Positions 40,763-52,688 of a stretch of DNA of 56,684 bases are shown in pieces. Source of the DNA: Lingula anatina. Its lineage: Eukaryota; Brachiopoda; Lingulata; Lingulida; Lingulidae. Made by a program: the position numbers and the translations under genes. Positions within the stretch are counted from its first letter, which is position 1; each line of letters opens with the position of its first letter. The notes below the pieces were generated by a model. That model was not told the origin of the DNA, searched no databases, and worked only from the letters and a program-made list of their open reading frames with translations. The stretch is taken from positions 26,015 through 82,698 of the forward strand of contig NW_019773569.1 of the NCBI RefSeq assembly GCF_001039355.2. The letters are read 5' to 3'.

Positions 40763-43316
40763 CTCATTGGCAGGGGTTTTGCAAGCGCTTAGAAAGAATT
40801 ATGTTGATAAAATGCGACATGCCAGAGAAAATCTATGAGAGCAAAACGTTTTCACTTTTTTTTTAAATAAGGACTTCTGGTGTTGTGGGAGTAAAAGAAA
40901 TATTGGCGATATTGCATAAAAAACTCAAGGAGGTATCTCACAAAATACTTCATGTTTACTGATGGGATGTGATTCAAAGTCCGACTTATTATTAACAATA
41001 TCAACTGATATCTAGAATCCTATTATTTGGATTAAAAAAAACTTATATTAGTATTTTGGTTCCCAAGTGATTCTGAATTCTGCAAGTTACAATGGACTCC
41101 TCTTTCTGATTTACTGTTTTAACATACAAAGGCCGTGCCCGTTGTTTTATATTTACTTTTTTTGAAGAACACTATTTGCATTTTTTCGTCTGCCAGTTCA
41201 TTTTCAGTAATTGTCGTACTCGGCATCCGAATTTTGCGAGGTAAACACGGTGGATACCATTGGTTTCGGTCACAGCTCTACGGACTTGCGGTTTCTGGCG
41301 TTTGAAAGCCCTCCATTTATTCTTTAAAAATGTCTGTACGATTATGGTGGTTATACTAGTCACGTGCTATTTAATGTAATGAAGTGACCACAGTGCAACC
41401 AAACAAGCCCTTAACTGGAAATGAAAAAAAAAATCCACAGAGCAGGCAAAAAAAAAAAAAAAGATTTATTAATCGTGTTTATAAAAACATCGTAATTTCT
41501 ATTTCTCTTTTTATTCACTGGTATGATTTGTGCTGCACCTTTCTGTATAAAAAAACATCTTATTCTTTTCATGATCAGTTAATATTGTAAACCGTCAAAC
41601 TGCCTCTATTTCCCCATCTTTTCTTAACTACAGTAGTTAGTACGCACTGGTCAGGAAAGTAATGAATGCATTTATGTGTACTACCTAAGGGACCAGACAG
41701 GTAGACAAGGCAATGGTTGTAATTAATTACTGGTAAGTGCATCGTTGATGGACCCTGAAACAAGTTACTTTTCATATTGAACCCGTGTATTTTAGTCAGC
41801 TGTGTTCCACAATCGTGCATCTTTCTCACTTCCAGGCCTGAGAAACATGCAGTCCACACTGGTTCATTTTGGCATTAAAATCTATGATCGGGTTACTTTC
41901 CGCACCGGAAAAACCCCTCTGGTATTAAATTCTATCAAAGGCAGGTAGAATAAATAAAGTTAAAGTGTTGGGCACAGCAGGCACATGCCCTTCCCAAAGA
42001 TTCTGAGGTACCCTCTTCTCCCTCACTAAAAGACTAGAACGACCTATATGACACCAAACCAAGGAAGTTACCACTCTGTCCTCACACATTAAAGTTAGAT
42101 TGATTCACAGTTAAAAAGGGTTTTATCAAGCCTTTTTACTTATTTTTGTGTCCCCTCTCCTTTCCCATAGCAAACACATCTGGTTACACACACTGAGTGA
42201 CACGTGCATATATTGACTAACCAAAGTCCCTCCCCTCACAAAGGCTAGGACGCATTCGTGGACATACTAGCGGAATGATTAATGGCTAATTTGAAGTAGT
42301 GAATACGAAAGTAGCCCACGTGAAAGTTATTCTGATATACACCTTTCATTCCCTACTTAAGATGCATCGGGGGAACACTAGTTAAGCCCCTTTTTGCACT
42401 TTGAGACACGCAGTTCTAACGTGTGAGTAAAAACAACTTATTTCCGTTATCATATTTAAATTCATACTTCTCTCGAATGTTGTTTTCGTTTGAATGATAT
42501 TAAATCTTGAATAAAGCACTTTTTATTGTATGAACATGCATAAGCCCATCGTTTTATGAGGAATATGACACCACAATCTTTAATACAGAAAACACACACT
42601 ATTTATTTCCCTTTTATTTATTAATTAATTTATTTATTTCCAGTTTTTATCTTTTTTTATTACTATGTCAAAATTTGGATTGCAAATAAAGCTTAATCAA
42701 CGTGACCAGAACGTAATCTCAAAAAAAGGCAATAGCTTTCATGATCTTCCATGTAGATCGGAGCTGCATCCGCTCGTTAACATTCTTCAGCTTGACAACA
42801 CCTACCATGACAAAATATTCTGATCAGAATTTTAATGTTAAAGCATTGAAAGCATCTTTTGCTGGCAATTCTATTTTACGCCCTTTTAAATCCTAAATTT
42901 AATTAGATTAATCTGGTTGTGCGCCACACCAAATAAATTTCATTACAAATTTTTACAGATAATCGGCTATTTGTGTATTTTGGAATGGCAAGTGTTTTGT
43001 TAAAGACACAGAATTGCAATTTAGTTTTGACATTTTTAATCAATTCATACGTTTACATTCCAATTATAAGATGCTAAAAGTAAAACAATAACGAGGCACG
43101 CGCAATGCACGCAAACAAATGCAATTAACACGTATCGATTTACATAATATATACAGTATAAATGCCACTGAAATCAAAATGATATTCAAATTACAATAAA
43201 GAATATTTATAAAAACGCGTTATATGAATATATAAACAAGCATTTGGCATCGAGTCCATAACGTCAGAAAAGTAATGCAATTACAAGTTCTATGGCTAAA
43301 AATGCTACGTGCATCA
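40763..43316. other. Intergenic region between cysteine-rich genes 2 and 3
   Basis: This stretch holds the 3' UTRs of two convergent genes and AT-rich DNA. Short open frames (41172-41363, 41575-41859) have no recognisable features. I see no further copy of the cysteine modules here. Confidence 0.55.
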
Positions 43317-44111
43317 CTAGCACTCCAAGCTGCGTCTGCCATTTTCTCGCTTGCACTTGCAAAATCGGTTTTTGATGCAACAGCGAATTATCATAGACCC
43401 ATATTTGATAACCCGTACATGGCAGTATTCATCCGACTTTTCAACGTTTACCGTCTCCGTTTTTACAGGAGATTCGGTAATTTGACTCTTGAAATCACAT
43501 TCACGGGTAATACGAGTAGGACACCTACATCCCCCTGCTTTCAGGCAGCATTCACTTTTATCGTCGTGCCATCTTTCACAGTACTGCACTGCTTGAATCT
43601 GCTTGTCTTGGCCATAACTACACCTAGGGAGGAATCTGTCTGGCGGGAAAGCCATTGGGTCTGGACACACGCAGATGCAATCGTTTGCTTCCCTATATGC
43701 AAAGAAAACAAATGTTCAAAGAGTCTAGTTGACAACAATCTGGCACATCGTACTTCAAAATTGTAAAAAATTACAACTCTAAGAAATCCGTCAAGGTATC
43801 ATAGTAAACAACTAGTGGGGGTACCTCGCAAAATAACAGCAAAGAATGATTTTACACATTAAGAGGAAATTAACAACCGTCAGCATTTCGACATCACACA
43901 CGGATGAAATCATTTACATGCCTGGTAGGCAAATACGTTATTTCCCATAGCACGAGCGTATGTACCTGCAGCACAGAGGCATCTTTCGTGGAGGTTTGTA
44001 AGAATGGTCCATATGGAACTCCCATTTACAATACTTCTTTGGACGGTTTTGAGCTTCAGAGCCGATCCAACAAGACAAGATAAAGACTGCTACAAACGCA
44101 AAGGACGTCAT
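43317..44111 (-). CDS. Secreted cysteine-rich protein 3 with three six-cysteine modules (inverted, diverged paralogue)
   Basis: Exons 43966-44111 and 43317-43692 on the minus strand, phase-2 intron of 273 bases, 173 residues. The start at 44111 was chosen because it puts a signal peptide (FAFVAVFILSCWIGSEA) at the N-terminus, as in the two paralogues; an upstream in-frame ATG at 44153 lies before a strong acceptor and is probably intronic. Module spacings 18/16, 9/7 and 13/10 match genes 1 and 2 exactly although the sequence has diverged. The linker between modules 2 and 3 is about half as long, the module-3 glycosylation site is lost, and one extra cysteine (CICVC) makes 19, an odd number that could pair between molecules. 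The protein ends on the last module cysteine. Confidence 0.82.
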
Positions 44112-44831
44112 GGCTGCAATCTCTGTTTCTGAAAAAACAAATGTACACCGCAATATTACTTTTTAAAAATATTTTCAAGTTTGCTTTTTTGCAGGTCAGA
44201 ACCAATTATTGGCCTTATAAATAAAGGTATCTGAAAGAGAAGAAGTCCGTTTGGTAGCGTTTGGTCATTTTAATAATGACCGTTAACCTAGTTACTACAA
44301 CTAATTCACTGGGTATGTAAGAGCAAAGGAGATTGGTAGCCACATTTTAATGCCTAGTTTTCAATTTTAAATTCAGAAAGTTGTCAGAAAAATAAAGAAA
44401 GCATTAATTTCGAGAACGTTTATAATTGGGAAAGCACAATTAAAAAATTGGTTAACGTGTTTGGATACATCTTGAAAAAGAATGAATAAAGAGAAGCCAA
44501 CTATGTGGAAAATGCACCTAAAGAGCAATAAAACCCCGACTCACAGTACTTGACACCGATAATAAGCCTCTTAGTATAGGAACTAACGTAGAGGCGCTCC
44601 ATCGCATGCAAGTTTAATTCTCATCTCTTCTTCTATTAACTTGCTTTTAAATGTTCTTTTTACTGTAACAACACTTCTTTGCGGTATTTATGCTTCAAAG
44701 TGATGATCATTACAGTTCCTTACCTTTATTTCTCAATCTCTGTGTTTGAGTTGAAATGGTCACCTTGCCAGGTAAGCTGACGTTTATCAAAGTATCCCAT
44801 AGACTGAAATAAATAAATATATATATATATA
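44112..44831 (-). promoter_or_regulatory. Probable 5' UTR intron and promoter of cysteine-rich gene 3
   Basis: On the minus strand, TTTTTTCAG ends at 44129, leaving 17 bases of UTR before ATG in a good context (GCAGCCATGA). Upstream, AAATAAAG|GTAAGG gives a strong donor with the exon edge at 44724. A TATATATA tract at 44818-44831 lies a plausible distance upstream of such a first exon. Splice words are seen; transcript structure is inferred. Confidence 0.45.
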
Positions 44832-46558
44832 CCAGCAGCGTTCTAAAAATAACTCCTTGACAGATTTTGTATTTCGTCGAGGCGTAACTTTCACACATAT
44901 TCTAACACAGTTAAAGCAGTGGCGTATGCTGATGAAGCGGAGTGTCTTTTTGACGCGCCTGATTTCCGTGTCTGGCCGTGCCACGCGGTCTTAACGCAAA
45001 AACAACATTGGGGACGAGAAACTTTCAAGGTGCATTCAGCAGCTATGTTAGGGCATGCAGTATCGTTGTCAACCTTTGCGCAAATTGCACGTGTTAAAGA
45101 AGCGAAAAAGAAAAAAAATGTATGTATATTGACCATTTTTGATGGCAATATTTTCAGGAAAATGTTTTTTCTGGTTTTCCTGCAAGTATAAGACAGAATT
45201 TAGACTGCGCAGATTCTTAACAAAAGGGCAATTCATTTTAATTTTATACTTGACTGTTTAAATATATTGTCTGCTTTTGCAAACTATTTTCGTCTTAATA
45301 ACTGTATAATTCGACCATAGAATATGTATGTACTCTGGTATTGCCACAACATACTACAATAAACAGTACTTTGAACAATGCATGTTATTTTCTATTTCCA
45401 AAACATAAGATAAACAAACAGCCACAATAACCACATTTATTCATTTGTGCTAACGTGCCAAAAATATTTAATTCAAAGCTTTTTTGCGTAATTGCATTTC
45501 ATCAGCTCTCAGATGGGCACTCGTTTTCCGAAGCAAAATGGCGGAATAAGTCCTCTTCTAAAGGAGAGTAAACACTATTAGGTGTTCTGAAATACTACAA
45601 AGTCGATCAGATCGCTTTGGTATTGTTTACATTTTTTGGAGTGGGTTGGGGGGGGGGGCACTTCCCCCCCAATTGATCTTTTCATACATTTTATCTATCA
45701 TGTATTTCATGAACCGGTTTTTGTCTCACTGTTGGTTCGTTGCCAAACCAAACAGACTTATATCAGAATACTAAACAAGCATTAACTTTAAATACATACA
45801 TGCATTCAACCGCACTTGTTTACAACGACCTTTCACAATTATTTTCCCATAGTCAAGACAAATGGGGAAGGCATGATAAAATATTGTCAGTAAGAAAGTC
45901 AAAATACGTGTACATGACATCTTTCAATATTGGGAATTGGCATGTGTCCTTGTCCGAAAATAGTTTCATAAAATATATGTATATATCTATTAAAGAAAGC
46001 CACTTCTAGATAATTTAAGTGCACACATAACAAGCGTCTTGATAAACGAACGTTGGATCTTTATTTCACCTGAGAAACAAAAGATAAAAAGGGCACACAT
46101 CAGTCACAATCAGTAGTCAAATACTGTGGGTGATCAAGCCTATGTTTTTTCTGAAACGAGTTTTTTTTAGCTTTTCTTTCACAATGATTTCCTTAAAAAT
46201 TCAATAACAGAAAACCAAAGTGCTGTCCTAATATACTGGCAGGTCGCTTTAGTGTCAACCTTTTGAATAAAGTATGATGCGCTCGAAATCACTTTTCCAA
46301 TGGAGTCTTTCTTTGAGCGTACTGAACAGTCAACATTTCTACAAACCATCCAGTTTGGTATATCCTGTAGTTTACTTGATCAAAAGCCATACATTTGTTT
46401 TCATAAATTATTTTTTTACTTCTATGAAAATTATTCAATTTTTCAAATAAATTTATGCAGAAAAGTACGTCTCGAACGCTTCTTGTAAACGGAGCAATAA
46501 ATCTTCCAACGGGCCCATTAGACGTTTTTTGATTAATATTTTCACGTTGTAACTAATG
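44832..46558. other. Intergenic region between cysteine-rich gene 3 and the P450 gene
   Basis: I see no supported gene. 44891-45148 (minus) is an open frame with a hydrophobic start and a CCFC cluster, but it does not follow the module spacing of its neighbours, and the opposite strand is also open over much of the same DNA. A G-run/C-run pair at 45648-45670 looks like a transposon remnant. The right part probably includes the P450 3' UTR. Confidence 0.4.
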
Positions 46559-47220
46559 TCATCTTCTTTTCACAACTATTTTATAAGGTTTTGGCATGGA
46601 CACAATCCCACTGTCTGCTGGCTCCAGGGTAAGACTCTCGCCAGGGGGCGGCAGTATCTGGAACCGCTGTAATAACATCACCAGCTGCAAGAACATGGTC
46701 AGCCTCGTCATTGGCTCGCCGATACACGACTGGAGAAGGTGGAATGAATTCAAAACAATATCAAATACTTATATAAACACTTCAGGACAAACATTTATGA
46801 TGTCTTTTAGATCAGGCGCAACAACTTCTTATTCTCAGGTGGTATTATTGTAAAAATAAAGCCTATCTGCAGCATTACCCTTGTTCCTGTGGAGAAAGGT
46901 AAAAACCCCGGTGGTTTTGGCAGGAACTTTCCGTCTGCATTCAGAAACCTCTCTGGCCTGAAGGTTTCGGGGTCCACCCAGTGTCGTTGGTCGCGATGAA
47001 GACTCCACTGGTTTATGATTATAGTGGTGCCCTTCGGAATGTCAAAACCACCTTAAAATATGGGAATTTAAGACAACATTACATTTAAAACATAAACATA
47101 GCAAGTTAGTGATTTAGCTCGTACCCTTTGGCCTCATTCAAACAAATCCTCAATGACGTGTTTATCGTTGACAATTATAATCTAATGTCACAAGATATCC
47201 AATTTTAAAGGCGTTTCTCC

Positions 47221-47251
<31 letters not shown>

Positions 47252-50200
47252 AACACGCACATACACACACACACACACAAACACGCACATACACACACGA
47301 TAATAAAAGAGATATATATGTAAAAATTACCCAGAGTGGAATCGCGTGTAGCTGTATGTGGGAGCCCTAGAGCAGGCATGGTACCATGACGTAGTGACTC
47401 AGAGAGAGCAGCTTCTGTATACGGCATGGAGTGGCGATGTGTTCCACAAGGTACAGCAGTACCTGTATGTATATATATTTAGAAAGAAGAAAAGTTTTTG
47501 TTGTTTGGCAGATGTTTTCATAGGTATAAAATATGTTAACACAATAAGAATATAATAGGCATAATCAGCAAACTTAAAACAATCTAATTATAAATACGTA
47601 TGATCGTATGTTCAACAATGAATTTTGCAGTCGAAAATAAGACTGCCCAAATATTTCATAATTTTGATATCCAAATGAGAACCACGTTTTTCTCACCTAA
47701 AACTTCCTGTATTTCCTTGTAAATATTTTCCTGCGCCTTTTGATGGAGTGCTAGGTGGAGGATCAGCCACAACGTCTGCAGCGAAATGACATTGATGCCA
47801 CCTATCGGTAAATTAGGTAGATTACAGTCAACCAAAATAGATTATCCTAAATCAGGACATTTCCCCACACTGGCTCGCTTCGACACATTGGATTTACTAC
47901 TCTAGAATTAAATTTAACAAAGGGTCCAGCATTTATATTAGACTCAAACATTAATTTTCTTAAAGCAATGCCATTGGTGGAACGCCCACCTTCTAAGAGG
48001 TTGAATATTGTTTGAATAACTCTTGTGTCTGTGAACGCCTCCAAGATATCACTATCGTCTTTCTTCTTGGCTTCCCTTTGAATTTCAATGACGAGGTCCA
48101 TTATATCCCTCTGATTACCTTAAATTATATTGAGGTACTGGATATGATTTTTAAAAACAAGACAGGAAAACGAGGAAAAGAAAATTGAAGACCATCTAAG
48201 CAACGTAGTCAAGACAAGGAGTATGATATTGGCTGTTGGCTTAAGAAACAGAGTAAAATGTGTGTGTCTGTGTGTGCGCGTGAACACTTAAAATGCTTTA
48301 ATAAAGTGAAGAGGGTAAATATATCTACACAGTCTGATAGAATGTACTAAATATTTCTGGCCTTCGTCATTCACTAGGGCGTTCACAGTTCACCAACTTG
48401 CCTTCAACATATGTCGAGTTGTGTTGGTGCCAATGTTTTTCAATGATATTCAAGTAGCTTTGGACAGCGTGCCTTAGGTCCTTAGACGCTTTGGAAGGAA
48501 TATACTTCAAAAATGGAAAGTAATCTTCAGGTAAACCACGACCGAATATATCTACGAATTGTTCAGAAGTGTTTTCCAACTCTTTGAATTCCGGGTCGTC
48601 AAACGTGTAACTATGAAAAAAATCGACAATTTTTAACAAAGGTTATACTGCCGTATGTATTGTTAGGATATATGTAAGGGTGTATGTGTGTCTTTCTGCA
48701 TTTAATAAAAAAGAACAATCAAATTTGTAACTAAAAAGGCAACTGAAAAAAAGATGAAAGGCTCCCGTTCATATATGGCCTACGGGATATGAAAGATACT
48801 TAACCGTACTGAAAAGATGTAAAGAACATAAACAAATTGCTTTTTCTAATTCTGCTAATGGAATTTTTCTAATTTATTTTTATTTCTCACAAAAAATTAC
48901 CAACTTACCACTTACTATAGACAAAAGCATTTTTCGCATATGATATTCCGTATGCCCTGTTTTTGAAATTATGATAGGTCAAACGTACCGCTGATTAAAG
49001 CACATTCCACATACGATATTGTAGACTCCAAGTTTTATATGCGTTGACGGGTCAAAGGCAGCATTTTCCTCCCCCATGATATCCAGCATCTGTAGGGTTC
49101 GGTCTCTAACAATTTCCTCGAGGTTTTGACCAGTTATAAAATTCCTGATCAAAATACAGAATTTATAGTAAAATAAATGCATCAACAAAATATGGGCAAA
49201 TAGGCAAAACATCCAATACACATCAGCGAGAGTTGGAGTTGGGGACAACAGGCCGATGGGGTATTGACATGCATGTCATGTTAAACTGAATATTTTCACG
49301 GACCGGTGTGATATCAGATCCTGAAAAAATCAAACAGTGTAACAAATTTACCATATAATACTGGCATCTCAGACACTCCTACGACGTGTGATAATGACAG
49401 TTCAGTGGAGGGGGAGTCAGTACGAAATGGGGGAGGGGGGCAGTTATCAGATTGACAAATAGATGATTGGGGAGAGTCAGTTGGGGGGTCAGTATTTGAT
49501 AATACTGACCAACATTACGCAGTGAAATAATTATTCAAATTTCATAAATAATTATTCATTAAATAAACTTTTTAAAGAAAATTAAACAGCCCTGCTAAAA
49601 CTGGCCAAGGTTTTTGCATATTAAAAAATAAAAGTCACAATTGATTTTTTGCTGTGATATCGTATTTCGAATTTCGAATCAATTTTGGTAAAGGTACCAG
49701 TATTCGGGCCACCTCCTACCACTTCCGCCGTTACGTCACTCACCTGAGACAAGAGTTGGCAATCTTACGATGAAGTTTCCATGTTGGACCTGTGTTGGAA
49801 AAAGTGATGTCCTGACCACCCTCAGACGTAATAGCACCTCGAGAATAAAGACAGCAAGAAATCAAATTTGTTTGTTCGCCAGTTTTTTTCAATTGTTGAA
49901 AAATAAAGACAGGCGCGTACGTAGGAAACAAATGTAACACTAGGTGCTTGGGAGGAGGTCTATGAGAGGTGAATACAATGGAAGTTTGTAATTTTCCATG
50001 TTACTTGTAACATGCTCTTTTACTGTTGGAATACGCCTTTAACATATAAGTGATAGCCTAGAAGAATCAATCAAGAATTATTTCCAATCAGTGGACAACA
50101 TCATCTCGCACTGTGCTGCATACCTGTTAACGTGTCAGGGCGATCTGCAAAATGTGCCGGTTTTTCCAACAGAGCTTCTTTCACCACATCATAACTGCTC

Positions 50201-50919
50201 AGAACAACAGCGTTCATGCTCCCTGCGATAATAAATACATAAAACGACATAAAACTCTGTTAAGTTCAACACCTATGAATTGCAATTGCGTTTGAAAAAT
50301 ATACAAACGGACGGGCGACTCTGGGTGGGAGTTTTTCAAGGGTGGGCCGACATGGACGATACATTTTCCTTCGCTCCGCTTAATTGCTAAGTACAGTCTC
50401 ATTCCTCTCGGAGGAGGGGAGGAGGGGATCCTTCAGATTCAAGAGGGGGGGCACTAGGTCCACTATTGTTTCGTACCCCCATCCCTCCTGTTTGCAACTC
50501 CAAAAAGGATGAGTGGCATAAGACACTCTGGTACTCACAGAATGTTGCTCCACATATGTCACTGCTGCGGGGTGCAAGTTATGGCGAACTAGAAATTTGC
50601 TAGAGTCAATTTGCCAAACAATTTGATTAAAGAAAGCGATTGATTAGTAGGCCCTCTACAGTTTTAGATAAACAGTTTTCATCGAATGCATTTCTATACG
50701 ATTTAAGATTCTGCATCTCACCTATTTGCAACCTGAAAATATCTCCGTATATCTTGCTCCATTTATGTAATAGAATGAACGTCTTTTGGTCTCTATTAAG
50801 TTCTGTAATATAAAGAGAATCACAAGGGAAATATTATTATTATATACATTTGTTCTGTTGGGGAACAGACTTTAACAAATCTAGGCATGATAATATAAAA
50901 CAGCAACTTAAACATCACC

Positions 50920-50983
<64 letters not shown>

Positions 50984-51129
50984 AATATATTCCCAAGGAA
51001 AGGTAAACCTGGAGGTGCTGGAGGAAGACGCCATCTTTTTCTTCCAGATTTAAGATGAGCCACAAGGATACACAGTACCAGCACAAGTAGTCCGAGGACA
51101 GAAAACCATGTCTCCGCGACTGTAGCCAT
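46559..51129 (-). CDS. Cytochrome P450, CYP2 clan, microsomal
   Basis: Eleven exons in gene order: 50982-51129, 50722-50802, 50124-50222, 49744-49837, 48989-49144, 48387-48610, 47990-48118, 47697-47801, 47331-47462, 46879-47051, 46559-46729. The frame is continuous and gives 503 residues, the usual length. The N-terminus is an ER anchor (WFSVLGLLVLVLCILVAHL) followed by the proline hinge RLPPAPPGLPFLGN. The C-helix WKLHR, the K-helix ESLR (ExxR), FRPERF and the haem-binding FSTGTRSCIG are intact. The I-helix is odd: where CYP2 enzymes have (A/G)Gx(D/E)T(T/S), this protein reads GGINVIS across the 47990/47801 splice, lacking both the acidic residue and the catalytic threonine. Haem monooxygenases of this clan oxidise steroids, fatty acids or xenobiotics; substrate is unknown and the I-helix may mean altered chemistry. 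Intron 1 starts inside a (CT)n tract. Confidence 0.93.
47221..47298. repeat. (AC)n-rich microsatellite
   Basis: An imperfect CA/CG tract just downstream, in gene direction, of the P450 ExxR exon. Confidence 0.9.
50925..50980. repeat. (GA)n microsatellite at the P450 intron-1 donor
   Basis: About 28 GA units. On the coding strand this is (CT)n starting directly after the donor dinucleotide, so the 5' end of intron 1 is pure repeat. Confidence 0.95.
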
Positions 51130-52334
51130 ATGGGAGCGAAATGTGGAGCAGTTTTTAGAAGACTGGTACACCCGGATCACTGGCGGTCATTAAATGCATA
51201 AGTAAAGCAGCTTTTTCGCACAGCTTAAAGGTTATTTCAAAATCCACAGCGCAAGTGAGGTCCTTATTCTGTAACCCGTATGGGTTCTTCGCACGCAGCT
51301 ATCATGGCACGCGTTACATAATTACTTTGCTGGCTGTTTTGCGTTGGCTTCCGTTGACCCACATACAGCATCAAACTTGCCCAGTAGATAAAGGATTATG
51401 AAGGTGAAATGTGCGGTTTTAATGTAAAGAGAGCGGCCTTTTATGAAAAACTAGCGAAACGAGTCACAACTTAGTAGATTTTTTATCCATGTGTCCCCTG
51501 TATGTTCCAGGAAAATTGCATTTGTCTACTATTTTATATTTACCACACCTTGCTTTGCAAAAAACATTATAATAATAAATATATAAGTAAATAAATAAAG
51601 AAATAATATAGCCAAAATACTGAGCCCAGTGTTGTGTTATAATAAATAAATACCACTATCAAACTATATCACAAAAAGTTGTGCAGGATATCAGCCTGCT
51701 AAACATTTAACTAAAATCAATCTTAATCGCCATTTAAATACAGCAATTTGAATGGATTTTAAAGCTTTTCTATTAAGAATTTTCAAAAGGAATCGAATTT
51801 TTCCTTAACAAAGTCATTTCACCTACTCGGGATCCATTGCTCTTCCCGACATTGGTATTCGATGTGCTATACTATTTTAATAAAACGATTTGGAACTCTG
51901 TATTTCCCAGAGTCCACCATTTGGACTGCTGTCTTCTTGTAGATTTCAGAAGGAAATTGACATCAGGTACGTCTGTTGGAGGAATTTTTTAAAGTCTTCA
52001 TTCTAAATAAACATAGCTTTGTAGACATATAAGATATATCTTTGGGGAAGTTTCAAACGCGAACAGTGTACTTTTAGATATAAAGTTGGCGTTGGTCTTA
52101 AAGTGAAATATACCTAAACGTTGTAGCAAATAAATACCGTTACTTCTCACTTAAAATTCGCCTACTTTAACTTAAACACCTATTATATTGATAACGTCAA
52201 TATACCTGGACAAGAGTGCCGCCGACACATTAACACCTGTTCTTAATTCGACAAATTTCCTTCATAAAGGTTTTAAAGGTCTAGCGCTATCTAACTAGGC
52301 CACTGATGTGCGTGACAGAAGAGTTGTTTGGGGA

Positions 52335-52619
52335 CCCGCACGAAAATGCAGTAGTATCGAAGTAGCAAAGAAGCATTAACGCAGTAGTGGTGTGGAGCAT
52401 ATTTGCAGTAGAAATGCAGTATAGCCTACTGCAATTCTACTCCAAAAATTACATAGGGTTGTACAGAGGAGGAGCATTAATGCAGTAGATTAGCAGCATG
52501 ATAGAAGCATGTTTCAAATATGCTAATTAGCTCCCCAATCGAAGCAGATTTGAAGCATGTTTGCAGTATGATTGCAGTAGTCTACTGCGCTGGAGTATCT
52601 ACTTCGTTTTCGCGCGGGG
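52335..52619. mobile_element. MITE-like element, GCAGTA-word family
   Basis: About 285 bases. The left end CCCGCACGAAAATGCAGTAG matches the complement of the right end, CCCGCGCGAAAACGAAGTAG. The interior is composed of GCAGTA, GAAGCATG and their complements, including the palindrome GCAGTAGTCTACTGC-like segment near 52574-52588. No coding capacity. Confidence 0.75.
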
Positions 52620-52688
52620 AGGCAGGCTGTCATCACGTGCCCAGACTCTGGGATGGTCCATGCGACACATACACTTTAAGGGTGCTTT

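Noticed and set aside
35723-44111. Classical knottin (inhibitor cystine knot) assignment for the cysteine modules
   Set aside because: In the modules the adjacent cysteines are numbers 2 and 3, with nine or more residues before them; knottins usually have two spaced cysteines before the CC pair.
47188-47427. 79-codon minus-strand frame as an independent small gene
   Set aside because: It is the P450 ExxR exon reading through into the (AC)n microsatellite.
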